A DNA stretch of 64,000 bases from Alcaligenes faecalis (GTDB taxonomy: Bacteria; Pseudomonadota; Gammaproteobacteria; Burkholderiales; Burkholderiaceae_B): assembly GCF_005311025.1 (NCBI RefSeq), contig NZ_CP031747.1, forward strand, positions 620,001 through 684,000. Direction: 5' to 3'. Each line of letters begins with the position of its first letter. The first letter of the stretch is position 1. The notes under the pieces are model-generated. The model worked only from the letters and a program-made list of their open reading frames with translations, was not told where the DNA came from and did no database searches. A program made the translations under genes and the position numbers. Shown here piece after piece: positions 8,984 to 17,444 of this stretch.

Positions 8984-9310
8984 TCAAGGAGGGCAAATGG
9001 TTCAAGTCGGGTGATAGCCGACGGATCTGAAAGCAACTCCTGCAAAGCAGCTATCGGGCTTTTCACATCGTACTTCCAATTTGGGGCGGTTCCGGCTACT
9101 AGGATTTGGCTGCAATCGGCCACAAATCGACGTTTAAGTGTGGCTACGGTGAACGTCCAGGCGTCGACCCACTATCTAACCAGTCACTCGATTATCGAAG
9201 GGAAATGCTCCTTGGCCGGTAAGGCATTGCCTTAGGCAAAGGGAGCCTTGTAGACTGCAGCAACATTCAGTGTCGAACAGCCTGAGGGGCGCTATAGGAG
9301 GACTGGGCCG
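8984..9310. other. Intergenic region with a five-codon ORF behind a strong Shine-Dalgarno
   Basis: AAGGAGG is followed by ATG at 8997 and a five-codon ORF (MVQVG, 8997-9014). This looks like the start of a former gene downstream of the SNF2 helicase that was lost when the next module was inserted. The remainder shows no ORF or RNA I can support. AGGAGG near 9296-9301 serves the next gene. Confidence 0.35.
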
Positions 9311-11737
9311 GTGATTAATCAGATAGACATAGCAAGCTTTGGTAGCTTCCAAGGTCTGGAGTGGAAACAGACCGTTCGGGACAGCGGCAAAAACGTCAAG
9401 TTCTTCCAGCGTCTGAACATCCTCTACGGACGCAACTACTCTGGCAAGACGACTCTCTCTCGTGTTTTTCGTGCTCTGGAAACGCGCAAACTACCCTTGA
9501 ACTATATTGACTCATCCTTCATCGTGACTGGTGAGCAAGGTGCCGTCACCGATGCGGAACTGCTGACCCACAACTATGACGTGCGGGTCTACAACCGCGA
9601 CTTCGTGACCGACAACCTGAGCTTCCTGGTCAGTCAGGAGATCGGAGGCGTTATTAAGACCTTCGCCATCGTCGGTGAGCAGAACAAAGAGATTGACGAC
9701 GCCATTGCTGCTCTCGAGGCCAAGCTTGGTAGTGTGGAGGGCAAGGCTGGACTGCGCTTTGATCTGGAGGCCAAGAAGAGAGAGCGCGATCGCACCAAGA
9801 CGGCCCACAGCACGGCTTTGAAGGGCTTGGAACAGAAGCTGCGCTCACATGCTGCTGAGAAAATCAAGAAGAACCCCCTGTACCGCGTGCCCGTCTACAC
9901 CATCGACCACATCAAACGCGACATTGCTTCCACCAGTAAGCCCGGCTTCATCGCACTGACCCCTGAGGAGCAAGCAAGCAAACTCATCTTGCTCAAGCAG
10001 GAAGCCTTACCTGACATTCAAGGCACTCTGGCCATCACCCTCAAGCTGGAGTCGCTGAGGGCCACTGCTGAACCTCTTCTGTCCAAGATGATAACGCCTA
10101 CCAAAGCGATTGAAGAACTGCTCAAGGACAGCGCTTTGCAGCTATGGGTCAAACAAGGTATCGGATACCACCGGGACAAACGGGATACCTGTGCTTTCTG
10201 CCAACAAGACTTGCCGCACGACATTTGGCAAGTGCTGGACGAGCACTTCAGCAAAGAGTCGGGCGACTTAGAAACTGCCTTGGATGCTGCTATAGCGTCG
10301 GTTATGGACGAGATAAAATCCATTGCTGGGCTCATTACCTTCACAGGTGCTCAGTTTTATGCGGATGAGCGTACTACGTTTGAAGCGAGCAGCAAGGCAC
10401 TGTCGGAAGCGCTTGATGTCTACAAAAAAGATTTGGAATTCCTGAAGAAGTCGCTTGAGGCTCGAAAAAACAATCTGTTCCAGCTCGTGCTTCTGAAGCC
10501 CCCTTCGCACGACGCCAAAGAGATCGAGAAGCATGTTCAGGACATTAATGCGCTGATCGTCACGAGCAACGGCAAGACAAGGACCCTGGAAAAAGACAAG
10601 ACTGCTGCCAGAGATGCGCTTCGCTTGACCGACGTGTTCGCGTTTATTGATGCGATCACCTATAGCAAGGAGATTGCCCGCATAGCTACCCTCAAGACCA
10701 GCGCCGACACGGCAGGCATGGCCTATACGGACGCGGAAAAAGAGATCCGTGACGCGGAAGCAGAAGTCCAAAATTTCCGAGCCAAGCAAAAGGATGAGCG
10801 GAAGGGGGCCGAGCGAGTCAACTCTCTGCTCAACAACTTCTTCGGCCATGATGGTATCAAGCTTGAGGCCCGCGACGGCGCAGACAACGCCACTGTCAAG
10901 TTTGAAATCACGCGAAACGGCAAAGCCGCGTACAACCTCAGCGAAGGCGAGTGCAGCCTGATTGCCTTCTGCTATTTCATTGCCAAGCTAGAAGAACCTG
11001 AGAGCAAAGGCAAAGAACTGATCATCTACATTGATGATCCAATTTCTAGCCTAGACGGGAACCATATCTTCTTCATGTTCAGTTTAATTGAGAGTTTGAT
11101 TGCCAAGCCGATCAAGAATGCTGACGGCTCAAACGCCTACCGCTACAAGCAGCTTTTTATCTCCACTCATAATCTGGACTTCCTGAAGTACCTCAAGCGC
11201 CTGTCCATTCCGAAGAAGAAAATCCCTGCTGGTGACGGCAGGACGAAAAGTGTCGATGACCACGAGCATTTCATGATCGAGCGCAACGGCGCTTCAAGCA
11301 ACATCTTACTCATGCCGTCTTATCTCAAAGACTACATAACTGAGTTTCACTACCTCTTTCATCAAATCTACAAATGCAAAGATCAAGCTGCCGCAGCAGA
11401 TAGCCATGAACCATTTTTCGGCTTTGGCAACAACCTGCGGAAATTTCTCGAAGCCTTTCTGTTCTTCAAGTACCCCTATCATGATGATAAAAACGACGCC
11501 TTTGAACGGATTAAGAAATTCTTTGGGGAAGAGGAAGATGCAGCAGTTGCACTGGTTAATCGGCTTAATAACGAGTTTTCCCACCTGGAGGCAGTCCCAG
11601 ATAGAGGTTTTAAGCCCGTGGAGATTCCCGAGATCGCCAAGGTAGCTAACTATGTCTTGGATAAGATTTACACTGCCGACAAGGTGCAATACAACGCTCT
11701 GTTGAAGAGCATTGGCGAGCCTGAGCGAGTAGGCTAA
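9311..11737 (+). CDS. RloC/PrrC-like anticodon nuclease (AAA_13 ABC-type ATPase)
   Basis: 808 aa, GTG start with AGGAGG 9 nt upstream. ABC ATPase parts: Walker A GRNYSGKT (40-47), signature LSEGECSL near 541 and Walker B LIIYIDDPISSLDG near 572-585, followed by a switch His in STHNLDFLK. Long charged helices flank a CxxC (Cys294, Cys297), which fits the zinc-hook coiled coil of RloC. The C-terminus shows an Arg-x3-Glu pair (LRKFLE, near 709) and a His in NEFSHLE (758), the order expected for the Arg-Glu-His triad of PrrC/RloC anticodon nucleases. The likely role is tRNA cleavage on phage-induced DNA stress, causing abortive infection. It stands alone here with no linked restriction enzyme genes, as is common for RloC. 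Nuclease activity is inferred from the residue pattern. Confidence 0.75.
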   Translation: MINQIDIASFGSFQGLEWKQTVRDSGKNVKFFQRLNILYGRNYSGKTTLSRVFRALETRKLPLNYIDSSFIVTGEQGAVTDAELLTHNYDVRVYNRDFVTDNLSFLVSQEIGGVIKTFAIVGEQNKEIDDAIAALEAKLGSVEGKAGLRFDLEAKKRERDRTKTAHSTALKGLEQKLRSHAAEKIKKNPLYRVPVYTIDHIKRDIASTSKPGFIALTPEEQASKLILLKQEALPDIQGTLAITLKLESLRATAEPLLSKMITPTKAIEELLKDSALQLWVKQGIGYHRDKRDTCAFCQQDLPHDIWQVLDEHFSKESGDLETALDAAIASVMDEIKSIAGLITFTGAQFYADERTTFEASSKALSEALDVYKKDLEFLKKSLEARKNNLFQLVLLKPPSHDAKEIEKHVQDINALIVTSNGKTRTLEKDKTAARDALRLTDVFAFIDAITYSKEIARIATLKTSADTAGMAYTDAEKEIRDAEAEVQNFRAKQKDERKGAERVNSLLNNFFGHDGIKLEARDGADNATVKFEITRNGKAAYNLSEGECSLIAFCYFIAKLEEPESKGKELIIYIDDPISSLDGNHIFFMFSLIESLIAKPIKNADGSNAYRYKQLFISTHNLDFLKYLKRLSIPKKKIPAGDGRTKSVDDHEHFMIERNGASSNILLMPSYLKDYITEFHYLFHQIYKCKDQAAAADSHEPFFGFGNNLRKFLEAFLFFKYPYHDDKNDAFERIKKFFGEEEDAAVALVNRLNNEFSHLEAVPDRGFKPVEIPEIAKVANYVLDKIYTADKVQYNALLKSIGEPERVG

Positions 11738-11996
11738 AGGATCGCTCCCAATATCTGATTGCCTGAGCGAGCGCCAAATAAATCATTCCATGCCGCATGG
11801 CCGTAACGGGTCTAAAGCTGACTTAGTTACCGGGGTTTTGCGGCGTTATATGCCTAGATTTTTTGAACAGGTCTTCCCTTGGGGGCCTATGATTTACGCC
11901 GGCTCTAGGAGAATTCAGTCTTCAGAATATCCCGCACGGTCCTGTTTATCCCGCAGGCCTTGCGATCTAAATTATCTTATGAATCGGATGACCGCT

Positions 11997-12704
11997 ATGG
12001 GCGAAGCTAAGAGGAAGAAAATGTCTGGAGAGAGCGATTATTGGTATCACGGAACTGAAGAGTATTTCTTGGAGTGGGCTACGCCGCCCACAACTCCCAA
12101 GTACAAGCCCGAACTGCATCTGCATCCATTCATTTCATTAACGAAGGACGTGAAACTGGCTCGAGGCGCTGGCGAAATTTGCGGAGGCCTATGCAGAGCT
12201 AAGCTCGTAGACTCGGCAAAGGTGCTCGATCTTCGTCAGAAATCTGATGTTACTAAAGAGCACTGGACGCGTCTCATTAAGAAAGATATTGCGAGACACC
12301 ATGCCCTCGTGCAGAGCTTTGGCACCTGGATTGACGCATGTTCTACGGGAGAAATTCTTCGCCTGCATACAAAAAATCAGGAGCTAGGAAGTCGCCTTGG
12401 CCATCTCCAAAAAATAGCGAATGATGGTTCCACTTCCATAAAAGAAAGAGCGCATGCGCACCAGGAGGTGCAGAACTTTACGCGCCTATGGATCAACGAG
12501 GTCATAACACCAGCGAAGGAGCTCGGTTACCATGCAGTTATTTGCGCAGAAGTCGATCGCTATCGTGCTGGTGGCGCGAAGGGTTGCCTAAACCTCTATG
12601 TGTTCGCTCCTGCGGCTATTACTCCTCCAGATTGGGTGTCCGTTCCAGACGAAGCATTGATGTTGCCTTATCTAGAAAAGTTGAAGGCATTAGGTCTTGG
12701 CTAA
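11997..12704 (+). CDS. Unknown protein with ADP-ribosyltransferase-like N-terminal pattern
   Basis: 235 aa from ATG 11997, beginning MGEAKRKK, an opening often seen in plasmid and ICE proteins. ATG 12021, preceded by AAGAGGAAG, has the better Shine-Dalgarno and is an alternative start. An upstream extension to 11790 does not read like protein. YWYHGTEEYFLEWA, HLHPFISLTKD, ARGAGEICGG and AKVLDLRQ resemble the H-G-T / L-S-x-D strands seen in some ART-fold or RES-type toxins, but no catalytic set can be proven. It lies between an anticodon nuclease and a SIR2 protein, suggesting a toxic or defence role. No partner antitoxin is visible. Confidence 0.55.
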   Translation: MGEAKRKKMSGESDYWYHGTEEYFLEWATPPTTPKYKPELHLHPFISLTKDVKLARGAGEICGGLCRAKLVDSAKVLDLRQKSDVTKEHWTRLIKKDIARHHALVQSFGTWIDACSTGEILRLHTKNQELGSRLGHLQKIANDGSTSIKERAHAHQEVQNFTRLWINEVITPAKELGYHAVICAEVDRYRAGGAKGCLNLYVFAPAAITPPDWVSVPDEALMLPYLEKLKALGLG

Positions 12705-13053
12705 ATTGATGCATAACCTGTCAGTCGGGTGGACCTGCGCGAAAAGCCCGCAGGCCGCTCACTTCTAATTTGAGAGACCGCTTTCACCAGTCACCACCGA
12801 CTGCTTCTGGCCGATTACAGCCAAAACCCATTGGTCGAGCACGACCTGTAGCAGCCCTTCGCGGAGAGCTGCAATCCGCTAAATCCTGCCTATGACGGTG
12901 AGCTGCTTCAGGTAATTAACCGCCCACAAGCGCCGGCAGGATTCGTCACTTAGTCGATTAAAATTCCCTGTTAGTGTATATGAATCGCAGTCTGTGATGT
13001 CTGCTGCTGCTTACTGTGATATCGTTTTGCTGTCTAACTCGGGATAACCTAAA
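12705..13053. other. Intergenic region without a recognised feature
   Basis: About 350 bp between the ART-like and SIR2 genes. Base composition drops towards the SIR2 gene. I see no ORF, RNA gene or clear promoter hexamers here. Confidence 0.4.
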
Positions 13054-14577
13054 ATGATAATTGACGATATCGTTGCAAAGATAGAAGAAGGGGGGATGAG
13101 CAGTTATCATTCTTTTGAAGTTTTCATTCTGAATTTACTTAAACATCACCTGCAGCTTCAAAATAAATCCCTAACAATTTTGGATGGGGAGAATTATATT
13201 GGCGATGCTGTAGCCCCCGATGGAATGGATGAATTTGAAGGGCCAGTAATTTTCGAAATTAAATTCAACTTAGAAAGGGGCATGAAAAATATTAAAGACG
13301 CCCTATTGTCTTATTTTTTTACCCATGAAAAAGTAAATTACTCTAAATCTAGACCAAAAAATTTAATATTTATAAGCGCAAAACCTTTATCTAAAAAATT
13401 CAGATCTACAATGCCAATTTCCATGGGGTCTGGTGCTAATGATTATTTAAAAATAACGTATTGGGGCCCTGAGGATGTTAATAGAATCGTAAGCCAGCAC
13501 AGAGCAAAAACATCTGAAATCGTCAATAATCTATTTTCACTTCGCATCGAGGCTGCGGTAACTAAAGCACCGTCAAATTGGAGCGCTGAGCGAGAGGAAA
13601 TTGTAGCGAAACTGAAGGAGAGCTATGATCGAGGGCAATTTACCCTATTTCTTGGTGCTGGTGTTTCCAGCAGTGCGGGGATGCCTAACTGGGACAACCT
13701 TTTAAACTCGCTCTTCGTAGCATATCTGTCTCGCGAGTTCGACAATGTCAAAGCAATTGATAGTTCTGATATAAGTGAGTTGGTTGGTCGCTTAAATAAA
13801 GTTTCAGAGTCTTCTGCACTAATGGGAGCAAGATATCTAAGAAAAGGTTTAGTCGGAAACTCTGCTGAAGCGAACACTTTCGTAAATGCGATAACTAAAA
13901 GCCTATATGAACTGCGAAACAAAGATTTCGACATAGACTCTCGACTACTTCGCGCAATTGCAGCAACCTGTATGCCTCAGCGAACTGGTGCCCGGGTTCG
14001 TTCCGTTGTTAACTATAACTTTGATGATTTATTAGAAAAACAGCTTTCCAAGACTGGTATTGCGTATCGTAGCGTTTACACCGAAACGGAGGTTTACGAC
14101 CCGGACGAACTGCCTGTGTATCATGTGTATGGGTTTCTTCCCGAGGATCGATCAAAATACGGTGCGCTAGCGAATTCTACTCTTGTTTTTTCAGAAGAAG
14201 GGTATCACCATATATATACAAATGCTTATCACTGGTCAAATCTTGTACAGCTTAATTGCTTAAGAGAAAACAATTGCCTAATGATTGGCTTGTCGATGAC
14301 CGATCCAAACCTCAGGCGACTTATGGATATATCGGCGCGTAGTCTTGAGCAGAACAAGCATTTTGCATTTATGAAGCGACTCTCTATCGATGAATTTTGT
14401 TATGACACAACAGAGTCAGGCCAAAAATCCGCAATACGAAATATAGCTGGCGCAGAAAAATTTTTAGAAACGCACCACGCACTTAATGAAGCCTTAATGA
14501 GAGAACTCGGCGTCACAGTTATCTGGTACGAAGGCTATGACGAGATTCCTGAGATCTTGGAGAAACTTACAAAATGA
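13054..14577 (+). CDS. PD-(D/E)xK nuclease-like and SIR2 NADase-like fusion, probable defence effector
   Basis: 507 aa, distinctly AT-rich. Residues 1-130 have the spacing of a restriction-endonuclease fold: Glu22, Asp51 in GDAVAPDG, then Glu68-x-Lys70 in IFEIKF. Residues about 195-430 are SIR2_2-like: LFLGAGVSSSAG (near 197), NYNFDDLLEKQL (near 321), the catalytic-type His in VYHVYGF (near 355) and MIGLSMTDPNLRRL. SIR2-domain defence proteins such as the DSR and Thoeris effectors deplete NAD+ on infection. The N-terminal nuclease-like domain may be a DNA or phage sensor, or a second effector. It appears to be a single-gene unit with no obvious partner. AT-rich codon use differs from neighbours and points to separate acquisition. 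Confidence 0.75.
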   Translation: MIIDDIVAKIEEGGMSSYHSFEVFILNLLKHHLQLQNKSLTILDGENYIGDAVAPDGMDEFEGPVIFEIKFNLERGMKNIKDALLSYFFTHEKVNYSKSRPKNLIFISAKPLSKKFRSTMPISMGSGANDYLKITYWGPEDVNRIVSQHRAKTSEIVNNLFSLRIEAAVTKAPSNWSAEREEIVAKLKESYDRGQFTLFLGAGVSSSAGMPNWDNLLNSLFVAYLSREFDNVKAIDSSDISELVGRLNKVSESSALMGARYLRKGLVGNSAEANTFVNAITKSLYELRNKDFDIDSRLLRAIAATCMPQRTGARVRSVVNYNFDDLLEKQLSKTGIAYRSVYTETEVYDPDELPVYHVYGFLPEDRSKYGALANSTLVFSEEGYHHIYTNAYHWSNLVQLNCLRENNCLMIGLSMTDPNLRRLMDISARSLEQNKHFAFMKRLSIDEFCYDTTESGQKSAIRNIAGAEKFLETHHALNEALMRELGVTVIWYEGYDEIPEILEKLTK

Positions 14578-14667
14578 TGATTGTTTATACTGCATAAAAA
14601 GGAAGATCTATTTAAAAAATTAGCGTATGAAATTTTAATAAATTATCGGTTTTGTTAAAAGCGAACA

Positions 14668-14841
14668 ATGTTGTCTTCTAATCGGAGCGTACCTGAATCG
14701 CCTCTATGTTTCAAAGAGTTTAACGACCGCTTGGATTGGAAGAAAACCCCCAGTCCAACTGCTGTTGAGCCAGAGCAAACGGCCACTAACGACCAAGTTA
14801 ATCCAACAGCCCAAGACGTGCCAGCTTGGGTGCAAATTTAG
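14668..14841 (+). CDS. Small ORF, 57 aa, uncertain
   Basis: ATG at 14668 gives a hydrophilic peptide with FKEFNDRLDWKK and a Pro/Thr/Gln-rich tail ending DVPAWVQI. No Shine-Dalgarno is visible, and a stop lies four codons upstream in frame. Its last 4 bases overlap the end of the convergent gene below. It could be the tail of a decayed larger gene. I do not recognise it. Confidence 0.3.
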   Translation: MLSSNRSVPESPLCFKEFNDRLDWKKTPSPTAVEPEQTATNDQVNPTAQDVPAWVQI

Positions 14842-15197
14842 TTGCGAGACAAAACCAGTTTTCCCCCAGAATTGGAAACAATTTTGTACTTACGCAAGGA
14901 GTTTAGGGCGCCGCTACCACCAGCAGCTACCGCGATACTGACTGCCGACAAAGCGGTAGGGAGCCCAAGCACAGTGACGGCACCTGCACCAACCACCCCA
15001 CTGACTGGCGCGCCAACTCCATCAGTCCCTAAAGTGACAGCTACCGCAATAGCGATGGCACCGATGGCGATGAGCCAGGCTACCGAACCCATTGCTTTGA
15101 TTCTCAGAACTTTCTTTTGCAGGTCGCCTTCTATTTCAATAGTGTCTTGATCATTTTTTAGTGCTTCTCCAAGCTCTTTCTCAGATCGAATTGTCAT
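14838..15197 (-). CDS. Small two-helix membrane protein, unknown
   Basis: 119 aa. A charged N-terminus (MTIRSEKELGEALKND and an EIEGDL strand) is followed by two hydrophobic, glycine- and alanine-rich segments at about 38-60 and 62-95, then a basic tail. Glycine-rich paired helices with a cytosolic head resemble small membrane toxins or holin-like proteins, but no family is recognised. It is convergent with the SIR2 side and transcribed away from the ICE maintenance block. Confidence 0.5.
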   Translation of the reverse strand: MTIRSEKELGEALKNDQDTIEIEGDLQKKVLRIKAMGSVAWLIAIGAIAIAVAVTLGTDGVGAPVSGVVGAGAVTVLGLPTALSAVSIAVAAGGSGALNSLRKYKIVSNSGGKLVLSRN

Positions 15198-15473
15198 AAT
15201 TCTTTCAGTCGGTAACCACTTGATTTTGAGGCTGTATGTAATATTTTATTATTCCCCTTAACACCTTAAAAGTAAACAGTATTTGGGGTAAATGTACTTT
15301 CATATCGCTTGCGCTAGTCTGAAGAGTTCAAAGCTAAATTAATGGCTAAAACGCGAAACCCATCCGGCGAATATATGCTGTTTTGGGCCGGTAGCGGACG
15401 CTCTTGGGCCGTTGAGTCCGAATCAGTAGGCGCCTCTAAATCAAGCCTGAGTTAGCGTATATCAGTCGTGCTA

Positions 15474-15502
15474 TTGACTTTATCACTACGCATTGATAAC
15501 TT
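15474..15502 (+). promoter_or_regulatory. Putative sigma-70 promoter for the DUF3577 gene
   Basis: TTGACT and TAACTT are separated by 17 bp, about 200 bp before the start codon. The -35 is good and the -10 weak. Transcription from here would include the leader hairpins. Confidence 0.35.
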
Positions 15503-15611
15503 TGCCTCGTGAACCGCCATAAGGCACCCCACAGCGGCGTCTCAACTCTTGAAAGACGCACGTACTGATCCTCTAAGGCAGTACCAGAGTACATTTTCTT
15601 CTTTGCTACCC

Positions 15612-15690
15612 GGACAGGGAACCCGCTTTCCCTGTCCAGGCCATTCGGCTTTTGGGTGGGTGCGTGTTCCTCCAGTCCATTTTTCTGGAG
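15612..15690 (+). promoter_or_regulatory. Structured leader 1, Shine-Dalgarno hairpin
   Basis: An upstream hairpin pairs GGACAGGG (15612-15619) with CCCTGTCC (15630-15637). A second pairs CTCCAG (15670-15675) with CTGGAG (15685-15690), which contains the Shine-Dalgarno, with a U-run in the loop. It shares the layout of leaders 2 to 9 but lacks a clear upstream competitor strand. Confidence 0.6.
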
Positions 15691-15699
15691 TTCACCATC

Positions 15700-16398
15700 A
15701 TGACTACCGCTTCCACTCAAACTTCCAACCACTTCAATCTTCACGTTAACGGTCTCGGTTATCTGAACCGTGTGCGCTGGGTTGAAACCAAAGGTTCTGG
15801 CCGCAAGGCACAACCCTTTCTTGCTTGCTCGATTTCCGCCGTGCGTGGAAATAAGGATGAGCCCGACTACACCTACTTTGACCTTCGGGTATCTGGGAGC
15901 GAAGCCATCGAAATGGTGGAGAAGCTCATGGGTGATGTTGAGGCGAAACGCAAGGTTTTCGTATCGTTTCGTGTGGGTGATATCTACACACACGTTTACA
16001 TGCGCAACCTTCGAGATGAGAAGGGACGTACAACTGGCGAGCAAGAGCCTGCCGCACTTATCAAGGGACGTCTGTTGTTGATCAACAGTGTCACTGTCGA
16101 TGGCGTTAATATTTTCCGACGTGAATTGCAAGAAGAGTCCAGCATGGATAACATTCCTTTTCAGGAGGATGCTCCTTTGCAGAACTCCTCGACCGATGAT
16201 GAATCTTCTCAGGATGTGCCTGAGCAAGGCCAGTCTGAAAATAAAGCACCACAGGAAAACGCTCACGGTACAGCAACGCCAAAGTTCAACAGCACTCCGG
16301 TGCCCGTTAACCAAGGCGCTGCGGCATATCAAGCAGGATATGGAGCAAGTAGTGCGCTTCAATACGCTGCAAGCTATGCCCATCAGAGCGTTGCTTAA
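15700..16398 (+). CDS. STY4534-family ICE replication protein (DUF3577)
   Basis: 232 aa from ATG 15700, with GGAG 10 nt upstream; upstream in-frame codons belong to the structured leader. The conserved core (about 1-145) includes HVNGLGYLNRVRWVETKG, FLACSISAVRG, YFDLRVSGSEA and LIKGRLLLINSVTVDG, matching DUF3577. The family is typical of the maintenance module of PFL_46xx-type ICEs and is annotated as replication-associated; its OB-like strand pattern suggests single-stranded DNA binding (inference). The C-terminal 85 residues are acidic and low complexity, as in SSB-like proteins. It opens a run of plus-strand ICE genes, each with its own structured leader. Confidence 0.85.
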   Translation: MTTASTQTSNHFNLHVNGLGYLNRVRWVETKGSGRKAQPFLACSISAVRGNKDEPDYTYFDLRVSGSEAIEMVEKLMGDVEAKRKVFVSFRVGDIYTHVYMRNLRDEKGRTTGEQEPAALIKGRLLLINSVTVDGVNIFRRELQEESSMDNIPFQEDAPLQNSSTDDESSQDVPEQGQSENKAPQENAHGTATPKFNSTPVPVNQGAAAYQAGYGASSALQYAASYAHQSVA

Positions 16399-16416
16399 CT
16401 TTTAATGCTTCATCCA

Positions 16417-16465
16417 AACCCTCGTTACTGTTCCCACTAGGGGCTGTGCGAGGGTTTTCTTTTCC
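16417..16465 (+). terminator. Probable Rho-independent terminator
   Basis: AACCCTCG (16417-16424) pairs with CGAGGGTT (16449-16456), followed by TTCTTTTCC. The loop of about 24 nt is long, but position and U-rich tail fit the end of the DUF3577 transcript. Confidence 0.55.
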
Positions 16466-16755
16466 TTGATGCTGGGAAAATTAGCGACTAAACTAATTCG
16501 GTTTTGCGAGTGTTTTCAGGTGTCACTTGAATAACCTGGTCGCCTTCGGGCATGACACGTCAACCCCTGAAACGTGAACGCTCTGTATAGAGTTGGGGTA
16601 CATTTCACACGAGTACGTCCGTTGAATTGCACGTTCAAACAGGAACCTCACGTGCTCCAAAGTACTATCTGATCGCAAGTTGGATAGCCACCATTTAAGC
16701 CCCCCTGTACCCGTCCGGCGTAAGCTGAACGGGTACTTTCATTTCACACCCCACC
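16466..16755. other. Intergenic region before the DUF3275 gene
   Basis: No ORF supported. It contains a hairpin of GTACCCGT with ACGGGTAC (16707-16736), continuing the pattern of stem-loops before the start of each ICE gene here. No promoter hexamers were convincing. Confidence 0.4.
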
Positions 16756-16806
16756 GGGAGATCTCTTCCGGCTGGATGTGGTCTCCCTGTCTTTCTGAAG
16801 GAGATC
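16756..16806 (+). promoter_or_regulatory. Structured leader 2, three-strand switch
   Basis: Middle strand GGTCTCCC (16780-16787) can pair upstream with GGGAGA (16756-16761), followed by a U-rich TGTCTTTCT, or downstream with GGAGATC (16800-16806), which is the Shine-Dalgarno. The two pairings exclude each other. Confidence 0.6.
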
Positions 16807-16809
16807 ACG

Positions 16810-17409
16810 ATGATCCGTATAGATGGAGCGCAGCTGCGCGTAAAGCGGATTCGACAAAGTCGAAATGGTGCGTTCTGCGTTGCAGACCTTTCAACTGCTT
16901 TTGGTGAGTTCAAGGTCAAAGACCCGCTCCTGGATCAGTTTGAGGAAGGTGAGTACCAGGCAACTGTGTGGATTAGTGAAATCTATCTGTCGCAATACAT
17001 CGCGTTTGGCAAAGGTGTGACAGAGATTCGTGCGCGTTTGCACGATTTACAAGTGGAGAGCCAGGCCGAATTATCGACTGCTCATGAGCAAGCTGAGCCT
17101 GACCCCATTGACGAGCAACGGCCTGTACGGGTTGCAGCCTCTAAAAAGTCAGTACCCCCGCCATCTACCGCAAAAGACTTCAGCCACTTTAATAAGGGTG
17201 GGAAGCCTCAGTCAGGGTCTCTGGATTCTACGCAGGGAGAGCACGATGGGTTGCTTGACGCAGAAATGCTCCATACCATTGCCAATCGCGATCCCATCAA
17301 ACTTGATGCGACTGTAGAACGTGCGCTGCTACGACGGCAAGCAGCTGAACTTGGCCAACGTCATGGCTACCGTTTCGATGCGAAGCAACAAATCTGGTTT
17401 GCCCAGTAA
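16810..17409 (+). CDS. DUF3275-family ICE protein
   Basis: 199 aa, strong Shine-Dalgarno AAGGAGA. Residues 1-85 carry the conserved DUF3275 core (VKRIRQSRNGAFCVADL, FGEFKVKDPLLDQFEEGEY, WISEIYLSQYIAFGKG). A Pro/Ser-rich linker follows, and a C-terminal helical segment ends in GYRFDAKQQIWFAQ. The core reads as an OB-like beta barrel, so nucleic-acid or replication-protein binding is plausible, but no function is established that I know of. Members are constant companions of the DUF3577 gene in these ICEs. A strong hairpin follows the stop. Confidence 0.8.
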   Translation: MIRIDGAQLRVKRIRQSRNGAFCVADLSTAFGEFKVKDPLLDQFEEGEYQATVWISEIYLSQYIAFGKGVTEIRARLHDLQVESQAELSTAHEQAEPDPIDEQRPVRVAASKKSVPPPSTAKDFSHFNKGGKPQSGSLDSTQGEHDGLLDAEMLHTIANRDPIKLDATVERALLRRQAAELGQRHGYRFDAKQQIWFAQ

Positions 17410-17421
17410 ACCCTCATTTCT

Positions 17422-17444
17422 AAACCGCCCAAAGGTGGCGGTTT
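17422..17444. terminator. Symmetric hairpin terminator
   Basis: AAACCGCC pairs perfectly with GGCGGTTT across a short loop, 12 bp after the DUF3275 stop. A-run before and T-run after the stem fit a bidirectional terminator. Confidence 0.7.

Larger units (their letters stand above)
15198..15699. other. 500-bp control region before the ICE maintenance block
   Basis: Separates the minus-strand membrane gene from the plus-strand DUF3577 gene. It contains a probable sigma-70 promoter (15474-15502) and a structured leader (15612-15690), listed separately. The first 270 bp are AT-rich with no ORF I can support. Confidence 0.5.

Noticed and set aside
10268-10849. Minus-strand frame inside the RloC-like gene
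   Set aside because: Shadow frame; the plus strand has ATPase and zinc-hook motifs across the same bases.
11790-11996. N-terminal extension of the ART-like gene from 11790
   Set aside because: The extension is Arg/Ser/Pro-rich without protein-like pattern; starts at 11997 or 12021 fit better.
15436-16383. 315-codon minus-strand frame opposite the DUF3577 gene
   Set aside because: The plus strand encodes a recognised family; the antisense frame has biased composition and no family match.
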